Origin: Kutzneria chonburiensis
GTDB lineage: Bacteria > Actinomycetota > Actinomycetes > Mycobacteriales > Pseudonocardiaceae
Assembly: GCF_028622115.1 (NCBI RefSeq)
Contig: NZ_CP097263.1
Span: 5,580,001 to 5,644,000 of the forward strand
Direction of reading: 5' to 3'
Length of the DNA: 64,000 nucleotides
Below the pieces are notes generated by a model that saw only the letters and a list, made by a program, of their open reading frames with translations, made no database searches and was not told where the DNA came from. Below are positions 18,048 through 28,489 of this stretch, piece after piece (within the stretch, counting starts at the first letter, position 1; the number at the start of each line of letters is the position of its first letter). A program made the translations under genes and the position numbers.

Positions 18048-18486
18048 CGGATCCGCCTTCCTGATCGTGGTACTCGAGCTCTCGTCCTGCGGTGGTCACC
18101 TTCCCGTCCTGGCCGCCCCCGGCCAGGCTCCGGTCAAACTCTCGACCTCAACCAAAGGCTTCGAGTTATGTCAACCCCGACATTGGGGTGGACGGTATGC
18201 ACCACAGGTGCGACGGTCCAGCAGCCACGCCGAACACGGACCCAGGTCTTAGACGGCCGAGCGTCGGCCGCACCTCTTTCAGGCATGTCCCCGAGTACGG
18301 CGTTCACGCCGAACCACGCAATGCAGAGCGTAGTCTGTGCGGCCGTCACCCGTGTGGTGCGGGGCGAGGTCGGGTGAGTTCCCGGACATCGCCGCCCCAC
18401 TTGTGGAATACGGCGAGACGGGGTCTCGGACGGAGATCACCTCCAACCCGGCCGCGGTCACGGTGGGTAGCCAGTACGGTGGGGAC
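18048..18486. other. Divergent intergenic region upstream of ftsZ
   Basis: 439 bp separate the ftsZ start from the opposite-strand PLP enzyme start. On the minus strand a TTGACATAACTCGAAGCC segment (from 18174) gives a consensus -35 (TTGACA, 18174-18169) about 120 nt upstream of ftsZ. It resembles the conserved ftsZ promoter of mycobacteria and corynebacteria; the -10 (TTGAGG at 18151-18146) is weak. No coding potential or further hairpins were recognised. Confidence 0.5.
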
Positions 18487-19590
18487 GTGACGGGTCCGGT
18501 GCGGGTGTGCCCCGAGTGCGGTCGACAGTTCGAGTTCACCGATCCGGCGTGGCGCTGCTGCGGCGTGCCGATGCGGCTGGCCGAGCCGCCCGCGGCCCCG
18601 GTGCCGCCGGCCGAGCTGGCCGGCCGCCCGCTGACGACCTGGCGGTATGCCGAGGCCCTCGGCGTGCCGGCCGAGCTCTGGCGGTCGGCCACGCTCGGTG
18701 AGGGAATCACGCCACTGCTGTCCGCCGGCGACGACATCTCGGTGAAGGTCGAGTACGCCGCTCCGACGCTGTCGTTCAAGGACCGCGGGGTGGTGCTGCT
18801 GATCGTGCAGGCGTTGGCTGCCGGGGCGTCAAAGGTGATCGCCGACTCCAGCGGCAACGCCGGCACGGCGGTCGCGGCCTATGCCGCCCGGGTCGGGCTG
18901 CCGGCCGAGATCTTCGTGCCGGATTCGACGTCGCCGAAGAAGATCGCCCAGGTCAGGGCGCACGGGGCGAGCGTGAACCTGGTGCCGGGCAACCGGGAGG
19001 CGACCGCCGCCGCGGCGATCGAGGCGGTCGAGGCCGGCGATTCGTTCTACGCCAGCCACGTCTACAACCCGGTGTTCCACCTCGGCACCGCGACCTACGG
19101 CTTCGAGGTGTGGGAGCAGCTGGGCGGGCGGCTGCCCGAGACTCTGGTGCTGCCGGTGGGGAACGGGACTCTGGTCCTCGGTGTCACCCGAGCGGTGGCA
19201 GGGTTGCTGGCCGCCGGCTTGATCCCGACGGCCCCGCGAATCGTGGCCGTACAGGCAGCGAACTGTGCACCGTTGGCTGCCGCTTGGCGCACGGGCTCGG
19301 CGAAGCCGCTGGCCGTCGAGTCGTCGCCGACCATCGCCGAGGGCATCGCCATCGCCGCGCCGGCCCGTGGGGCCGAGATTCTCGCCGCGGTGGACGAGAT
19401 CGTGACCGTGACCGAGGAGCAGGTGCTGGCCGGCCGGTCGGAACTGGCCCGGCGCGGGTGGTACGTGGAGGACACCGCCGCCGTGTGCTGGGCGGCCGCG
19501 CGGGCGAGCTACGGGGCCTGGGGCGAGGTCGTGGTTCCGTTGTCCGGGGCCGGTCTGAAGACAGGATGGACCCCCGCGAGTCCCGCCTAG
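18487..19590 (+). CDS. Threonine synthase-like PLP enzyme (fold type II), inserted between ftsQ and ftsZ
   Basis: 367 aa from GTG 18487. Residues 5-30 are a small zinc-ribbon-like module (CPECG and RCCG). The tryptophan-synthase-beta fold follows, with the PLP lysine K98 in APTLSFKDRG and the phosphate-binding ADSSGNAGTAVAAYA. Other family motifs are FVPDSTSPKKIAQVRAHGA and VLPVGNGTLVLGVTRA. It could be threonine synthase or a related beta-replacing lyase; no hom or thrB gene is nearby. Its direction opposes the whole dcw cluster. The final codons (TPASPA) are encoded by a family B repeat, suggesting that the natural end was altered by the repeat. Confidence 0.82.
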   Translation: MTGPVRVCPECGRQFEFTDPAWRCCGVPMRLAEPPAAPVPPAELAGRPLTTWRYAEALGVPAELWRSATLGEGITPLLSAGDDISVKVEYAAPTLSFKDRGVVLLIVQALAAGASKVIADSSGNAGTAVAAYAARVGLPAEIFVPDSTSPKKIAQVRAHGASVNLVPGNREATAAAAIEAVEAGDSFYASHVYNPVFHLGTATYGFEVWEQLGGRLPETLVLPVGNGTLVLGVTRAVAGLLAAGLIPTAPRIVAVQAANCAPLAAAWRTGSAKPLAVESSPTIAEGIAIAAPARGAEILAAVDEIVTVTEEQVLAGRSELARRGWYVEDTAAVCWAAARASYGAWGEVVVPLSGAGLKTGWTPASPA

Positions 19591-19657
19591 CGTCAGGGCG
19601 AAAGTGTGAATCGGTTTCCGGTGTTCGGTGTGACTGTGGGCGGGACTCGCCGGGGTC
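19569..19657. repeat. Imperfect inverted repeat, family B copy 1
   Basis: Left arm 19569-19603 (GACCCCCGCGAGTCCCGC, then AGCGTCA) and right arm 19624-19657 (TTCGGTGTGAC, then GCGGGACTCGCCGGGGTC) are inverted copies with several mismatches. The left arm overlaps the last codons of the PLP-enzyme gene, and the right arm touches the ftsQ stop. The same unit occurs at 43708-43750 with almost identical sequence. Confidence 0.75.
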
Positions 19658-20720
19658 AGGGGTTGGAGATCGTCGCCAGCTGCGGGCTGGAGACGTCGTA
19701 CACCTTGCCGGGCTGGGTCATCAGGGCGGTGAGGACGCCGGCCTTGCGGGTGGAGTCGGCGACGCCGCCCCACCGGACCTGTCGGCCGGCCGACAGCGAC
19801 AGCACGACCGAGTTCGGCGACTTCGCCGACACCGACAGCACTTCGGCCCGGATCTTGTCCGGCACCGCCATCAGCACCTGGACGACGGCGACGGCGGTCG
19901 GGTCATCGGCGGCGGAGCTGGTCAGCTGGAGCTCGGGCAGGCCGGCCGGCGCCGAGGCGACCGTGGCGAAGTCCTTGGCCGTGTGGTCGACCAGATGCGC
20001 GCCGGTCGGGGTCTTGATCACGCCGACGGCCACCCGCTCGGCGACGTCGATGCGGACCGTGGCCGGCCAGGACCGGGAGACGTTGACCGAGGCGACCCGG
20101 TTGAGCGCCGCCACCCGGTCGCGGATGGCGGCCAGGTTGATCGTCAGCATCGGGTTGCCCGACGGCACCGCCGCCGCGTCGAGAACCTGGGGCTTGGTCA
20201 GGTCTTTGGTGCCGAGCACCTCGACCGAGCGGACGCCGAGCAGCGGCGTGAAGTAGACGCCGTAGAGCAGGCCGAGGGTGCCGATGACCAGGGTCAGGGC
20301 GATGACGCGGCGGCGGATGATGCGCCCCCGCTGCGCGCCACGGCGACGCAGCCGGCCGCGATCGGAGACCCGGCGGCCCCGGTCGGAGACGACGCGCTCG
20401 CCGCTGGTGCGACGACCACGCACGGACCGCTCCCCGCCACGGTCCGAGCGGTCGGCACGGTCACCACGATCGCCGCGGTCCGGGCGATCGCCGCCACGCC
20501 CGGGTCGGGCGGAGCCCGACCCGACCCGGCCCGACACGGCACGGTCGGAGCCCGGCCGCGCCGAACCCGCACGATCAGAGGCCGACCGATCCGAAGCGGA
20601 ACGACCCGAGCCCGCGCGGTCCGAACGGGACTCGCCGGAGCCGGCGCGGTCCGAGCCGCGCGCCGAACTCGCCCCGTCGGAATCGGCGGGGCGGCGGCGG
20701 GCCGGGTCGTCCTCGGTCAT
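19656..20720 (-). CDS. ftsQ: FtsQ/DivIB division protein with long disordered N-terminus
   Basis: 354 aa from ATG 20720, overlapping the murC stop (ATGA). FtsQ bridges early and late divisome proteins with FtsB/FtsL. Residues 1-125 are cytoplasmic and highly repetitive in Ser, Asp, Arg and Gly (for example [19 protein letters not shown] and [15 protein letters not shown]). One membrane helix (about 138-158, [19 protein letters not shown]) precedes the POTRA domain ([20 protein letters not shown]) and the beta domain with [20 protein letters not shown]. The cytoplasmic region is longer and more repetitive than in most homologues. Confidence 0.93.
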   Translation of the reverse strand: MTEDDPARRRPADSDGASSARGSDRAGSGESRSDRAGSGRSASDRSASDRAGSARPGSDRAVSGRVGSGSARPGRGGDRPDRGDRGDRADRSDRGGERSVRGRRTSGERVVSDRGRRVSDRGRLRRRGAQRGRIIRRRVIALTLVIGTLGLLYGVYFTPLLGVRSVEVLGTKDLTKPQVLDAAAVPSGNPMLTINLAAIRDRVAALNRVASVNVSRSWPATVRIDVAERVAVGVIKTPTGAHLVDHTAKDFATVASAPAGLPELQLTSSAADDPTAVAVVQVLMAVPDKIRAEVLSVSAKSPNSVVLSLSAGRQVRWGGVADSTRKAGVLTALMTQPGKVYDVSSPQLATISNP

Positions 20721-22075
20721 AGCGCGGCGATGATCTCGGGACCGAGCATGGTCACGTCGCCGGCGCCCATGGTGAGCACCAGGTCGCCGGGCTTGACCAG
20801 ACCGGCGACCAGGCCGGGCACCCGGTCGAAGGACGGCTCGTAGTGCACGGCCCCCTCGGGCAAGGTCACCGCGTCGGCGACGAGGGCCCCGGTGACGCCG
20901 GGCATGGGGTCCTCACGGGCCCCGTAGACGTCGAGCACGATGACCTCATCGGCCAAGGCCAGCGCCGCGCCGAACTGGGTCGAGAACTCCCGGGTCCGCG
21001 AGTACAGGTGCGGCTGGAAGATCACCAGCATCCGGCCGTCACCGGCGACGGGGCGGGCGGCCTTCAACGCGGCGGCGACCTCGGTGGGGTGATGGGCGTA
21101 GTCGTCGTACAGGCGAACGCCGCCGGCGACGCCCTTGAACTCGAACCGACGCCGCACACCGCCGAAGGCGGCCAGTCCGGCCAGCAAACCCTCAAGCGGG
21201 GCACCGAGTTCGAGGCCGGCCAACAGTGCCGCGACGGCGTTGGACGCCATGTGGGAACCGGGCACCGCGGTCCGCACCTCGACCTGCTGGCCGCCGATCT
21301 CCACCACGGCAAGGCCACCGGTGTCGACCGGCGTGTACGACAGGATCCGAGCGTCGGGGCCGTCGGCGCCGTAGCGCAGGACCCGCACGCCGAGCTTCTC
21401 CGCCCGGTCGGCCAGCGCGGCCGAACCGGCGTCGTCGGAGCAGGCGATCAACACGCCGTCGGGCTCGATGCGCTGCACGAAGGCGTCGAACACGCCGACG
21501 TACGCCTCGACGGTGCCGTGGTGGTCGAGGTGATCGGCCTCCACGTTGGTGACCACGGCGACCGACGGCTCGAAGACCAGGAAGGAGCCGTCGCTCTCGT
21601 CGGCCTCGGCCACGAAGATGTCGCCGGTGCCGTGGTGCGCGTTGGCCCCGGACTCGTTGAGATCGCCACCGATCGCGAACGACGGGTCGACGCCGCAGTG
21701 CTGCAACGCCACCGTGAGCATCGACGTCGTGGACGTCTTGCCGTGCGTGCCGGCGATGCAGGCAGCGCGGCGGCCGACCATCAACGACGCCAACGCCTGC
21801 GACCGGTGCAGCACGGTGATGCCACGCGCCTTGGCCTCGACCAACTCGGGGTTGTCAGGCTTGATGGCCGTGGAGATCACGAGCGTCTTGGCGTCACCGA
21901 GATGCGAAGCGGCGTGCCCGAGCTCGATACGCGCGCCTTGCGCCCGCAGGGCGAGCACGGTGCGCGAGTCCTTGGCGTCCGAACCGGACACCTCGACGCC
22001 ACGGGCCAGCAGGATGCGGGCGATGCCGCTCATGCCGGCGCCACCGATGCCGACGAAGTGGATGGGCGGAATCAC
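20717..22075 (-). CDS. murC: UDP-N-acetylmuramate--L-alanine ligase
   Basis: 452 aa from GTG 22075, overlapping the murG stop by 4 nt. It adds L-Ala to UDP-MurNAc using ATP in the cytoplasm. The N-terminal Rossmann domain starts [17 protein letters not shown]. The ATP-binding P-loop is at 109-117 (GTHGKTSTT). Mur ligase signatures [13 protein letters not shown] and [11 protein letters not shown] are present. Length and domain order are normal for the family. Confidence 0.97.
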   Translation of the reverse strand: MIPPIHFVGIGGAGMSGIARILLARGVEVSGSDAKDSRTVLALRAQGARIELGHAASHLGDAKTLVISTAIKPDNPELVEAKARGITVLHRSQALASLMVGRRAACIAGTHGKTSTTSMLTVALQHCGVDPSFAIGGDLNESGANAHHGTGDIFVAEADESDGSFLVFEPSVAVVTNVEADHLDHHGTVEAYVGVFDAFVQRIEPDGVLIACSDDAGSAALADRAEKLGVRVLRYGADGPDARILSYTPVDTGGLAVVEIGGQQVEVRTAVPGSHMASNAVAALLAGLELGAPLEGLLAGLAAFGGVRRRFEFKGVAGGVRLYDDYAHHPTEVAAALKAARPVAGDGRMLVIFQPHLYSRTREFSTQFGAALALADEVIVLDVYGAREDPMPGVTGALVADAVTLPEGAVHYEPSFDRVPGLVAGLVKPGDLVLTMGAGDVTMLGPEIIAAL

Positions 22076-23172
22076 TTGTTCACCACCGAGAGAACCATCT
22101 GGGCCAACACGTCGGCCGCCACCCGGTGACCACCGGACCGGGCGGCGTTGCTCATCACGGCCAGTCGCGTGCGGTCGCCGACTAGCGGCAGCACCTCGTC
22201 CACGACCCGCTCGGGCGTGAGCTCCGCGTCAGGGATCAGCAGCCCGCCGCCGGCCTCGACGATGGGCTGCGCATTCAGCGCCTGCTCGCCGTTGCCGTGC
22301 GGCAGCGGCACGAACACCGCCGGCAGCCCGACCGCCGACACCTCGGCCACGGTCATCGCGCCGGAGCGGCACAGCATCAGGTCAGCGGCGGCGTAGGCCA
22401 GGTCCATCCGCTCCACGTACGGCACGGCCACATACGGCGGCGCGCCGGGAACGTCCTGCACCACAAGGGAGTTCTTGGGGCCGTGGGCGTGCAGCACGCC
22501 GACGCCGGCACGGGCGAACATGGCGGCGGCATTGGACACCGCGTCGTTCAGCGACCGCGCGCCCTGCGAGCCGCCGGACACGAACAGCACCGGGGCGGTC
22601 GGGTGCAGACCGAAGTACTGGCGGGCCTGGGCGCGCAGCGAGGCGCGGTCCATGGACGTGATGGAGTGCCGCAGCGGGATGCCGATCACCTGGGCGTCGG
22701 GCAGACCCGAGCCCGGCACGGCGGCGGCCACCTTCTCGGCGAACTTCGCGCCGACCTTGTTGGCCAGGCCGGCCCGCGCGTTGGCCTCGTGCACGACGAT
22801 CGGCACCTTGCCGCGGGCGGCGAGGTAGGCCGGCAGCGACACGTAGCCGCCGAAGCCGACGACCACGTCCGCGCCGACCCGGTCCAGCACGGCCTTGGTC
22901 TGCTTGATCGACTCCCGCACCTTCAGCGGCAGCTTGAGCAGGTCGGGCGAGGGCTTACGGGGCATCGGCACCGGCGGGATCATCTCCAGCTGGTAGCCGC
23001 GGGCCGGCACGATCTTGCTCTCCAGGCCGCGCGCGGTGCCCAGCGCGACCACCCGGGCGTCGGGCCGGGCCCGCATCACGGCGTCGGCCAGGGCCAGCGC
23101 CGGCTCGATGTGGCCGGCGGTCCCGCCGCCCGCGACGACAACGCAGGGGCCCATCCGGTCTGGGGCGGTCAA
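22072..23172 (-). CDS. murG: UDP-GlcNAc:lipid I GlcNAc transferase (MurG)
   Basis: 366 aa. MurG converts lipid I to lipid II at the inner membrane face. The N-terminal GxGGTxGH loop ([18 protein letters not shown]) and the C-terminal UDP-GlcNAc site ([20 protein letters not shown]) are clear. Start TTG 23172 is chosen because GGAGG lies 6-7 nt upstream and TTGA overlaps the ftsW stop; ATG 23154 ([11 protein letters not shown]) is an alternative. Confidence 0.96.
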   Translation of the reverse strand: MTAPDRMGPCVVVAGGGTAGHIEPALALADAVMRARPDARVVALGTARGLESKIVPARGYQLEMIPPVPMPRKPSPDLLKLPLKVRESIKQTKAVLDRVGADVVVGFGGYVSLPAYLAARGKVPIVVHEANARAGLANKVGAKFAEKVAAAVPGSGLPDAQVIGIPLRHSITSMDRASLRAQARQYFGLHPTAPVLFVSGGSQGARSLNDAVSNAAAMFARAGVGVLHAHGPKNSLVVQDVPGAPPYVAVPYVERMDLAYAAADLMLCRSGAMTVAEVSAVGLPAVFVPLPHGNGEQALNAQPIVEAGGGLLIPDAELTPERVVDEVLPLVGDRTRLAVMSNAARSGGHRVAADVLAQMVLSVVNK

Positions 23173-24605
23173 CGCCGTCCTCCTTCTGTCGAACGTCCGT
23201 GGCCGGAGCGCCAGGCGCTACGCCGCCGGTACTCGGTCGGCGGCGCAGAGCGGTGCACCCGTCGCCGCTCCTCGGGCGAGGGCGCGGCGGCCCGGCTGCC
23301 ACCGGTGCGCGCCGCACCACGCGGCGGTGTCGATGGTCGCACCGGCTTGCGCCGGGCAGGCGGCCGGTACGGCTCGGGCGCCGGCAGACGCAGCAGACCG
23401 CCGACCCGGCCGGGGCCGAGCGAGCGCAGCGCCGCCACCGCGTCCGGCTCGTTGCGAGCGCAGTTGGCGAGAATCCCGAACGCCATCATGGTTATCACGA
23501 TCGACGTGCCACCCGCAGAAATGAGCGGCAGTGTGATACCCGTGACGGGAAGCAACCCGATCACGTAGCCGACGTTGATGGCGGCCTGGCCGACCACCCA
23601 CGCGGTCAGCGCGGAGGCCACCAGCCGGATCCACGGGTCGGTGTTGCGGGCGGCGATCCGCAGGCCGACCACGGCCAGCATGGCGAACAGCCCGAGCACC
23701 ACGAGCGCGCCGATGAAGCCCAGCTCCTCGCCGATGAGGGCGAAGATGAAGTCGTTCTGGACGTTGGACAGGTAGTCGAACTTGGCCGCGCCCTGGCCGA
23801 GGCCGCGGCCGAACAGGCCGCCGTCGGCCAGCGCGTACAGCGCCTGCAGCGGCTGCTGGCCGGCGCCGAGCGGGTCCGAGCCGGGGTTGAGGAAGACGGA
23901 CAGGCGGTCGTTGCGGTAGCCGCTGCCGATGGACGACACGATCACGGCGGCGGCGGCGCTGCCCAGCACCACGGCGAACATGCGCATCGGCGCGCCGACG
24001 TACCAGAGCAGGGCCAGTAGCACGATGCCCAGGCTCACCGTGCTGCCGAGGTCGGGCTGCAACATGATCAGCGCGAACAGCACCATGGACACCGGCACCA
24101 GCGGCACCAGCAGGTGCCGGTACTGGCTCAGCAGCGCCCGCTTGGTCACGAGCACGTGCGCACCCCACAGCGCCAGCGCCACCTTGGCCAGCTCGACCGG
24201 CTGGAAGGACAGCGAGCCGAGCGTGAACCAGGAGTGCTCACGGCCGTTGGCGCCCGAGCCCAGCGGGGTCAGCACGAGGGCCAGCAGGCCGGCGGCGATC
24301 AGCAGCAGGGTGGGGCTGAACTGGCGCAGCCAGCGCAGCGGGACGCGCAGCCCGAGGTAGAAGCCGATCAGACCGAGGCCGTCCAGCAGCAGCGGCTTGC
24401 CGAAGCTGGACAGCGTGGTCTTCTGCGCGTCCTGCACCGCCGACGCGGACAGCACCATCACGAGGCCGATCACGGCGAGCAGGCCGAACACGGCCAGCAG
24501 CAGGTGGAACGAGGCCAGCGGCCGGCTCAGCCACGCGGTCAGGCCCTGCCGCAGCGCGCCGACCCGGCCGCGCTTGGCCCTGGTCTTGGCCGTCGTGGTC
24601 GTCAT
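23169..24605 (-). CDS. ftsW: FtsW septal peptidoglycan glycosyltransferase (SEDS family)
   Basis: 478 aa from ATG 24605, overlapping the murD stop (ATGA). FtsW polymerises lipid II at the septum together with FtsI. About ten membrane helices are visible, with SEDS motifs [37 protein letters not shown] and [20 protein letters not shown]. The last 80 residues form an Arg/Pro-rich cytoplasmic tail ([20 protein letters not shown]), as in other actinobacterial FtsW proteins. Partners FtsI and FtsQ are encoded in the same cluster. Confidence 0.96.
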   Translation of the reverse strand: MTTTTAKTRAKRGRVGALRQGLTAWLSRPLASFHLLLAVFGLLAVIGLVMVLSASAVQDAQKTTLSSFGKPLLLDGLGLIGFYLGLRVPLRWLRQFSPTLLLIAAGLLALVLTPLGSGANGREHSWFTLGSLSFQPVELAKVALALWGAHVLVTKRALLSQYRHLLVPLVPVSMVLFALIMLQPDLGSTVSLGIVLLALLWYVGAPMRMFAVVLGSAAAAVIVSSIGSGYRNDRLSVFLNPGSDPLGAGQQPLQALYALADGGLFGRGLGQGAAKFDYLSNVQNDFIFALIGEELGFIGALVVLGLFAMLAVVGLRIAARNTDPWIRLVASALTAWVVGQAAINVGYVIGLLPVTGITLPLISAGGTSIVITMMAFGILANCARNEPDAVAALRSLGPGRVGGLLRLPAPEPYRPPARRKPVRPSTPPRGAARTGGSRAAAPSPEERRRVHRSAPPTEYRRRSAWRSGHGRSTEGGRR

Positions 24606-25957
24606 GTCGACAGCCCGAGGCGGGTCAGCACCGCCTCGGCGAACGCTCGCCCCCGATGGCCGTAGTCGGTGAACATGTCCATGGATGCCGCCGCCGGCGC
24701 CAGCAGCACGACATCGCCTGGACGCGCCAGGGCGCCCGCCAGCTCAACCACCCTCGTCATGGCGTCATCGTCTCCCGGGGCCACCTGGCGCACCGGGACA
24801 TCCGGCGCGTGTCGCGCCAGCGCGGCCGCGATCACGTCCCGGTCCTGCCCGATCAGCACCACGCCGGCCAGCCGGGGCGCGGCCTCGGCCACCAGGTCGT
24901 CCACGGAGGCGCCCTTGAGCAGGCCGCCGGCGATCCACACCACGCGGTCGTGGGCGCGGATGGACGCCGCCGCCGCGTGCGGGTTGGTCGCCTTGGAGTC
25001 GTTCACGTAGGTGATGCCGTCGTGCGCGGCCACCACGGCCGCGCGGTGCGCCGCGGGTTGGTAGGCCTTGAGGCCGTCGGCCACCGCCTGCGCCGGCACG
25101 CCGTAGGCCCGGGCCACGGCCGCCGCCACCAGGGCGTCGGTCAGACCGGGCGGGCCGCCGGGGGTGACGTCGGCGGCGTCGACGAGCGCCTCGTCGCCGA
25201 AGGCGCGGTCGACCAGCTTGCCGTTCTCCAGGCCGAGCTGGTCCTCGATCGGCTCGTCCAGGGTGACGCCGACCTTGCGCGGGGCCGGGGCGTTGATCAG
25301 CAGCTTGGCCACGTACGGGTCGTCGACGCCGCCGATGGCCACCGCACCGGTGAACACCCGGGCCTTGGCCTGGGCGTATGCCTCCAGCGAGCCGTGCCAG
25401 TCCAGGTGGTCCTCGGCGATGTTGAGCAGCGCCCCCGCGTCCGGACGCACCGACGGCGCCCAGTGCAGCTGGAAGCTGGACAGCTCCACCGCAAGCACCC
25501 GCGGCTCGCGCTCCAACGCCTCCAGCACCGGCAGGCCGATGTTGCCGCAGGCCACGGCGTCCAGGCCGGCGGCGAGCAGGATCGACTCCAGCATGCCGAC
25601 GGTGGTGGTCTTGCCGTTGGTGCCGGTCACGACCAGCCAGGCCGGCGGCGTGTCCATCCGCTGGCAGAGCCGCCAGGCCAGCTCCACGTCGCCGATGACC
25701 TCGATGCCGGCCTCGGCCGCCGCGACCAGCAGCGGCGCGGTCGGCTTCCAGCCCGGCGCGGTGACCACGAGGTCGGTGCCGGCCGGCGGCTCGGTCAGGC
25801 CGACGATGAGTTCAACACCATCCTGGGCCAGCTTGGCCAGCCGTTCGGCGTTGCCGTCGGTGACCGTGACCCGCGCGCCGTCCCGCAGCAGCGCGCGGAC
25901 CACCGAGGGGCCGGTGACGCCGGCCCCCGCGACCAGAACCCGCATGCCGTCAGCCAC
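24602..25957 (-). CDS. murD: UDP-N-acetylmuramoylalanine--D-glutamate ligase
   Basis: 451 aa from GTG 25957 ([19 protein letters not shown]), starting 8 nt inside the end of mraY; ATG 25945 is an alternative. It adds D-Glu to UDP-MurNAc-L-Ala. The P-loop is at 112-118 (GTNGKTTT). Mur ligase motifs [14 protein letters not shown] and [18 protein letters not shown] are present. It is cotranscribed with mraY and ftsW. Confidence 0.97.
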   Translation of the reverse strand: MADGMRVLVAGAGVTGPSVVRALLRDGARVTVTDGNAERLAKLAQDGVELIVGLTEPPAGTDLVVTAPGWKPTAPLLVAAAEAGIEVIGDVELAWRLCQRMDTPPAWLVVTGTNGKTTTVGMLESILLAAGLDAVACGNIGLPVLEALEREPRVLAVELSSFQLHWAPSVRPDAGALLNIAEDHLDWHGSLEAYAQAKARVFTGAVAIGGVDDPYVAKLLINAPAPRKVGVTLDEPIEDQLGLENGKLVDRAFGDEALVDAADVTPGGPPGLTDALVAAAVARAYGVPAQAVADGLKAYQPAAHRAAVVAAHDGITYVNDSKATNPHAAAASIRAHDRVVWIAGGLLKGASVDDLVAEAAPRLAGVVLIGQDRDVIAAALARHAPDVPVRQVAPGDDDAMTRVVELAGALARPGDVVLLAPAAASMDMFTDYGHRGRAFAEAVLTRLGLST

Positions 25958-27041
25958 TCAGGCTCAGCCAGTCGCTGTAGAACAGGCCGAGGCCGAACAT
26001 GCAGCAGATCCCGGCGAGCAGCCAGAACCGGATGATCACCGTGGTTTCGGCCCACCCGGCGAGTTCGAAGTGGTGGTGGAACGGGGCCATCCGGAACAGG
26101 CGTCGCCGGGTCGTGCGGAAGACCGCGATCTGGCTCGAGACCGAGACCACCTCGACCACGAACAGGCCGCCGATGATGATCATCAGCAGCTCGGTGCGGG
26201 TGACCATGGACAGGCCGGCGACCAGGCCGCCGAGGGCCAGCGAGCCGGTGTCGCCCATGAAGATCTTGGCCGGGGCGGCGTTCCACCACAGGAAGCCGAT
26301 GCAGCCGGCCATCGCCGACGCGGCGACCAGGGCCACGTCCAGCGGGTCGCGCACGATGTAGCAGCCGAGGGTGGACACCGTGCCGCAGTTGTAGCGGAAC
26401 TGCCAGAACGAGATGATCACGTACGAGCCCAGCACCATGGCCGAGGAGCCGGCGGCCAGGCCGTCCGCGCCGTCGGTCAGGTTGACCGCGTTGGACCAGG
26501 CGCTGACCACGCCGTAGCAGAAGACGATGAAGCCGATGGTGCCGAACGAGATCACCGAGATGTCCCGCACGAAGGACAGGTTCACCGAGGCCGGCGAGAT
26601 GCCGTCGCGGTTGGCGAACTGGATGGCCAGCAGCGCGAAGGTGATGGTGGCGACGAACTGGCCGACCAGCTTGGCCGTGGCGTTGAGGCCGAGGTTGCGC
26701 TGCTTGCGGATCTTGATGAAGTCGTCCAGGAAGCCGACCAGGCCCAGCGCCGAGGTCAGGAACAGGATGAGCAGGCCGGTGATGCTGATCGGCACGTCGG
26801 CCTGGGTCGGGCCCTTGGCCATGTAGCTGTACAGGTGGGAGACCAGGTAGCCGGCCCACATCGCCACCAGGATGGCGACACCGCCCATGGTGGGCGTGCC
26901 GCGCTTCTTCTTGTGGCTGTCCGGGCCCTCCTCACGGATCTCCTGGCCGAAGCCCTGCCGGGAGAACACCCGGATCAGGTACGGCGTGAGCAGGATGGAC
27001 ACGACCAGCGCGACGGCGGCCGCGACCAGGATGTTCTTCAT
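25950..27041 (-). CDS. mraY: Phospho-MurNAc-pentapeptide transferase (MraY)
   Basis: 363 aa from ATG 27041, overlapping the murF stop (ATGA). MraY makes lipid I from UDP-MurNAc-pentapeptide and undecaprenyl phosphate. It has about ten membrane helices. Conserved cytoplasmic loops include [15 protein letters not shown], the Asp pair in [20 protein letters not shown], and [16 protein letters not shown] with [12 protein letters not shown]. The [15 protein letters not shown] motif lies near the C-terminus. Confidence 0.97.
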   Translation of the reverse strand: MKNILVAAAVALVVSILLTPYLIRVFSRQGFGQEIREEGPDSHKKKRGTPTMGGVAILVAMWAGYLVSHLYSYMAKGPTQADVPISITGLLILFLTSALGLVGFLDDFIKIRKQRNLGLNATAKLVGQFVATITFALLAIQFANRDGISPASVNLSFVRDISVISFGTIGFIVFCYGVVSAWSNAVNLTDGADGLAAGSSAMVLGSYVIISFWQFRYNCGTVSTLGCYIVRDPLDVALVAASAMAGCIGFLWWNAAPAKIFMGDTGSLALGGLVAGLSMVTRTELLMIIIGGLFVVEVVSVSSQIAVFRTTRRRLFRMAPFHHHFELAGWAETTVIIRFWLLAGICCMFGLGLFYSDWLSLSG

Positions 27042-28489
27042 GTGTTGAGCAGCTCCTCGGCGACCCGCCACAGGGCCTCGGACTTGGACGCCTTGACCAG
27101 CACGACGTCACCGGGTTGCAGTTCGTCACGCAGCAGGGCAACGGCCGCGGCGACGTCCGGCACCAGCACGGACTCCTCGCCCCACGAGCCTTCCAGATGG
27201 GCGCCCTGGTGCATCGGCCGGGCCGCGTCGCCGACCACGACCAGCCGGCTGATGTCCAGCCGCACGGCCAGCCGCCCGATCTCGTCGTGCGCGCTGACGT
27301 GGGAGTCGCCGAGCTCGCCCATCATGCCCAGCACCGCCCAGGAGCGCCGCGGCTGCGCGCCGGCCCTGGCCATCGAGGCCAGGCTCTTCAGCGCCGCGCG
27401 CACCGATTCGGGGTTCGCGTTGTAGGCGTCGTTGACGACCGTCACGCCGTCCGCACGGGTTCGCACGTCCATGCGACGCTCGGAGACCCGCTGCGCGTTG
27501 CCCAGCCACTGCGCGATCTGCTCGACGGTCGCGCCCAGCTCCAGCGCCACCGCGACGGCCGACAGGGCGTTGCCGACCTGGTGGGCCCCGTGCACGCCCA
27601 GCGTCACATCGGCCTCGCCCTGCGGCGTGACCAGGTGGAACGTCGCCCGGGCCTGCTCGTCGAGGACGATGTCGGTGGCCCGGATCTCGGCCTTCTCGTC
27701 CTCGCCGACGAAGACGACCCGGGCCTTCGTCCGGCTGGCCATGGCGGCGACCAGCGGATCGTCGGCGTTGAGCACGGCCAAGCCGTCCTCGGGCAGGGCC
27801 TCGACCAGCTCGCCCTTGGTCTGGGCGATGCCCTCGCGGGAGCCGAACTCGCCGAGGTGAGCGCTCCCGACGTTGAGCACGACGCCGATGCGGGGCGGCG
27901 CCACCTCGCACAGGTGCGCGATGTGGCCCGGGCCGCGGGCGGACAGCTCCAGCACCAGGTGCCGGGTGTCGCGGTCCGCACGCAGCACCGTCCACGGGTG
28001 GCCGAGCTCGTTGTTGAACGAGCCGGGCGGCGCGACGGTGGCGCCCAGCGGGGCCAGCACCTGGGCGATCAGGTCCTTGGTCGAGGTCTTGCCGGACGAG
28101 CCGGTGACGCCGACGACCGTGAGCTCGGGCAGCCGGTCCACCACGTGGCGGGCCAGCTTGGCCAGGCCGGCCAGCACGGCCGCGCCGCTGCCGTCCTTGT
28201 CGCCGGTCAGCGCGACCGAGCGGGAGTGCGCGTCGGTCACCGGCGGCACGATCACCGCCGGGGCGTCGACCTCGCGGGCCGCGAGCACCGCGGCCGCGCC
28301 CTGGTCGACGGCCTTGGCCGCGAAGTCGTGGCCGTCGACGCGCTCGCCCGGCAGCGCCACGAACAGCGAGCCGTTTTCGATCTTGCGGGTGTCGAACTCG
28401 ACGGAACCGGTGACCAGTTCGTCGCCGGTGGCGTTGTGCAGGCGGCCGCCGACCGCGTCGGCGATCTCGCGCAGGGTCAGTTCGATCAC
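27038..28489 (-). CDS. murF: UDP-MurNAc-tripeptide--D-Ala-D-Ala ligase
   Basis: 483 aa from GTG 28489, overlapping the murE stop (GTGA). It attaches D-Ala-D-Ala to the UDP-MurNAc-tripeptide. The P-loop [12 protein letters not shown] is at about 128. Central-domain motifs include [14 protein letters not shown] and [14 protein letters not shown], with [16 protein letters not shown] in the C-terminal part. Normal length for the family. Confidence 0.97.
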   Translation of the reverse strand: MIELTLREIADAVGGRLHNATGDELVTGSVEFDTRKIENGSLFVALPGERVDGHDFAAKAVDQGAAAVLAAREVDAPAVIVPPVTDAHSRSVALTGDKDGSGAAVLAGLAKLARHVVDRLPELTVVGVTGSSGKTSTKDLIAQVLAPLGATVAPPGSFNNELGHPWTVLRADRDTRHLVLELSARGPGHIAHLCEVAPPRIGVVLNVGSAHLGEFGSREGIAQTKGELVEALPEDGLAVLNADDPLVAAMASRTKARVVFVGEDEKAEIRATDIVLDEQARATFHLVTPQGEADVTLGVHGAHQVGNALSAVAVALELGATVEQIAQWLGNAQRVSERRMDVRTRADGVTVVNDAYNANPESVRAALKSLASMARAGAQPRRSWAVLGMMGELGDSHVSAHDEIGRLAVRLDISRLVVVGDAARPMHQGAHLEGSWGEESVLVPDVAAAVALLRDELQPGDVVLVKASKSEALWRVAEELLNT

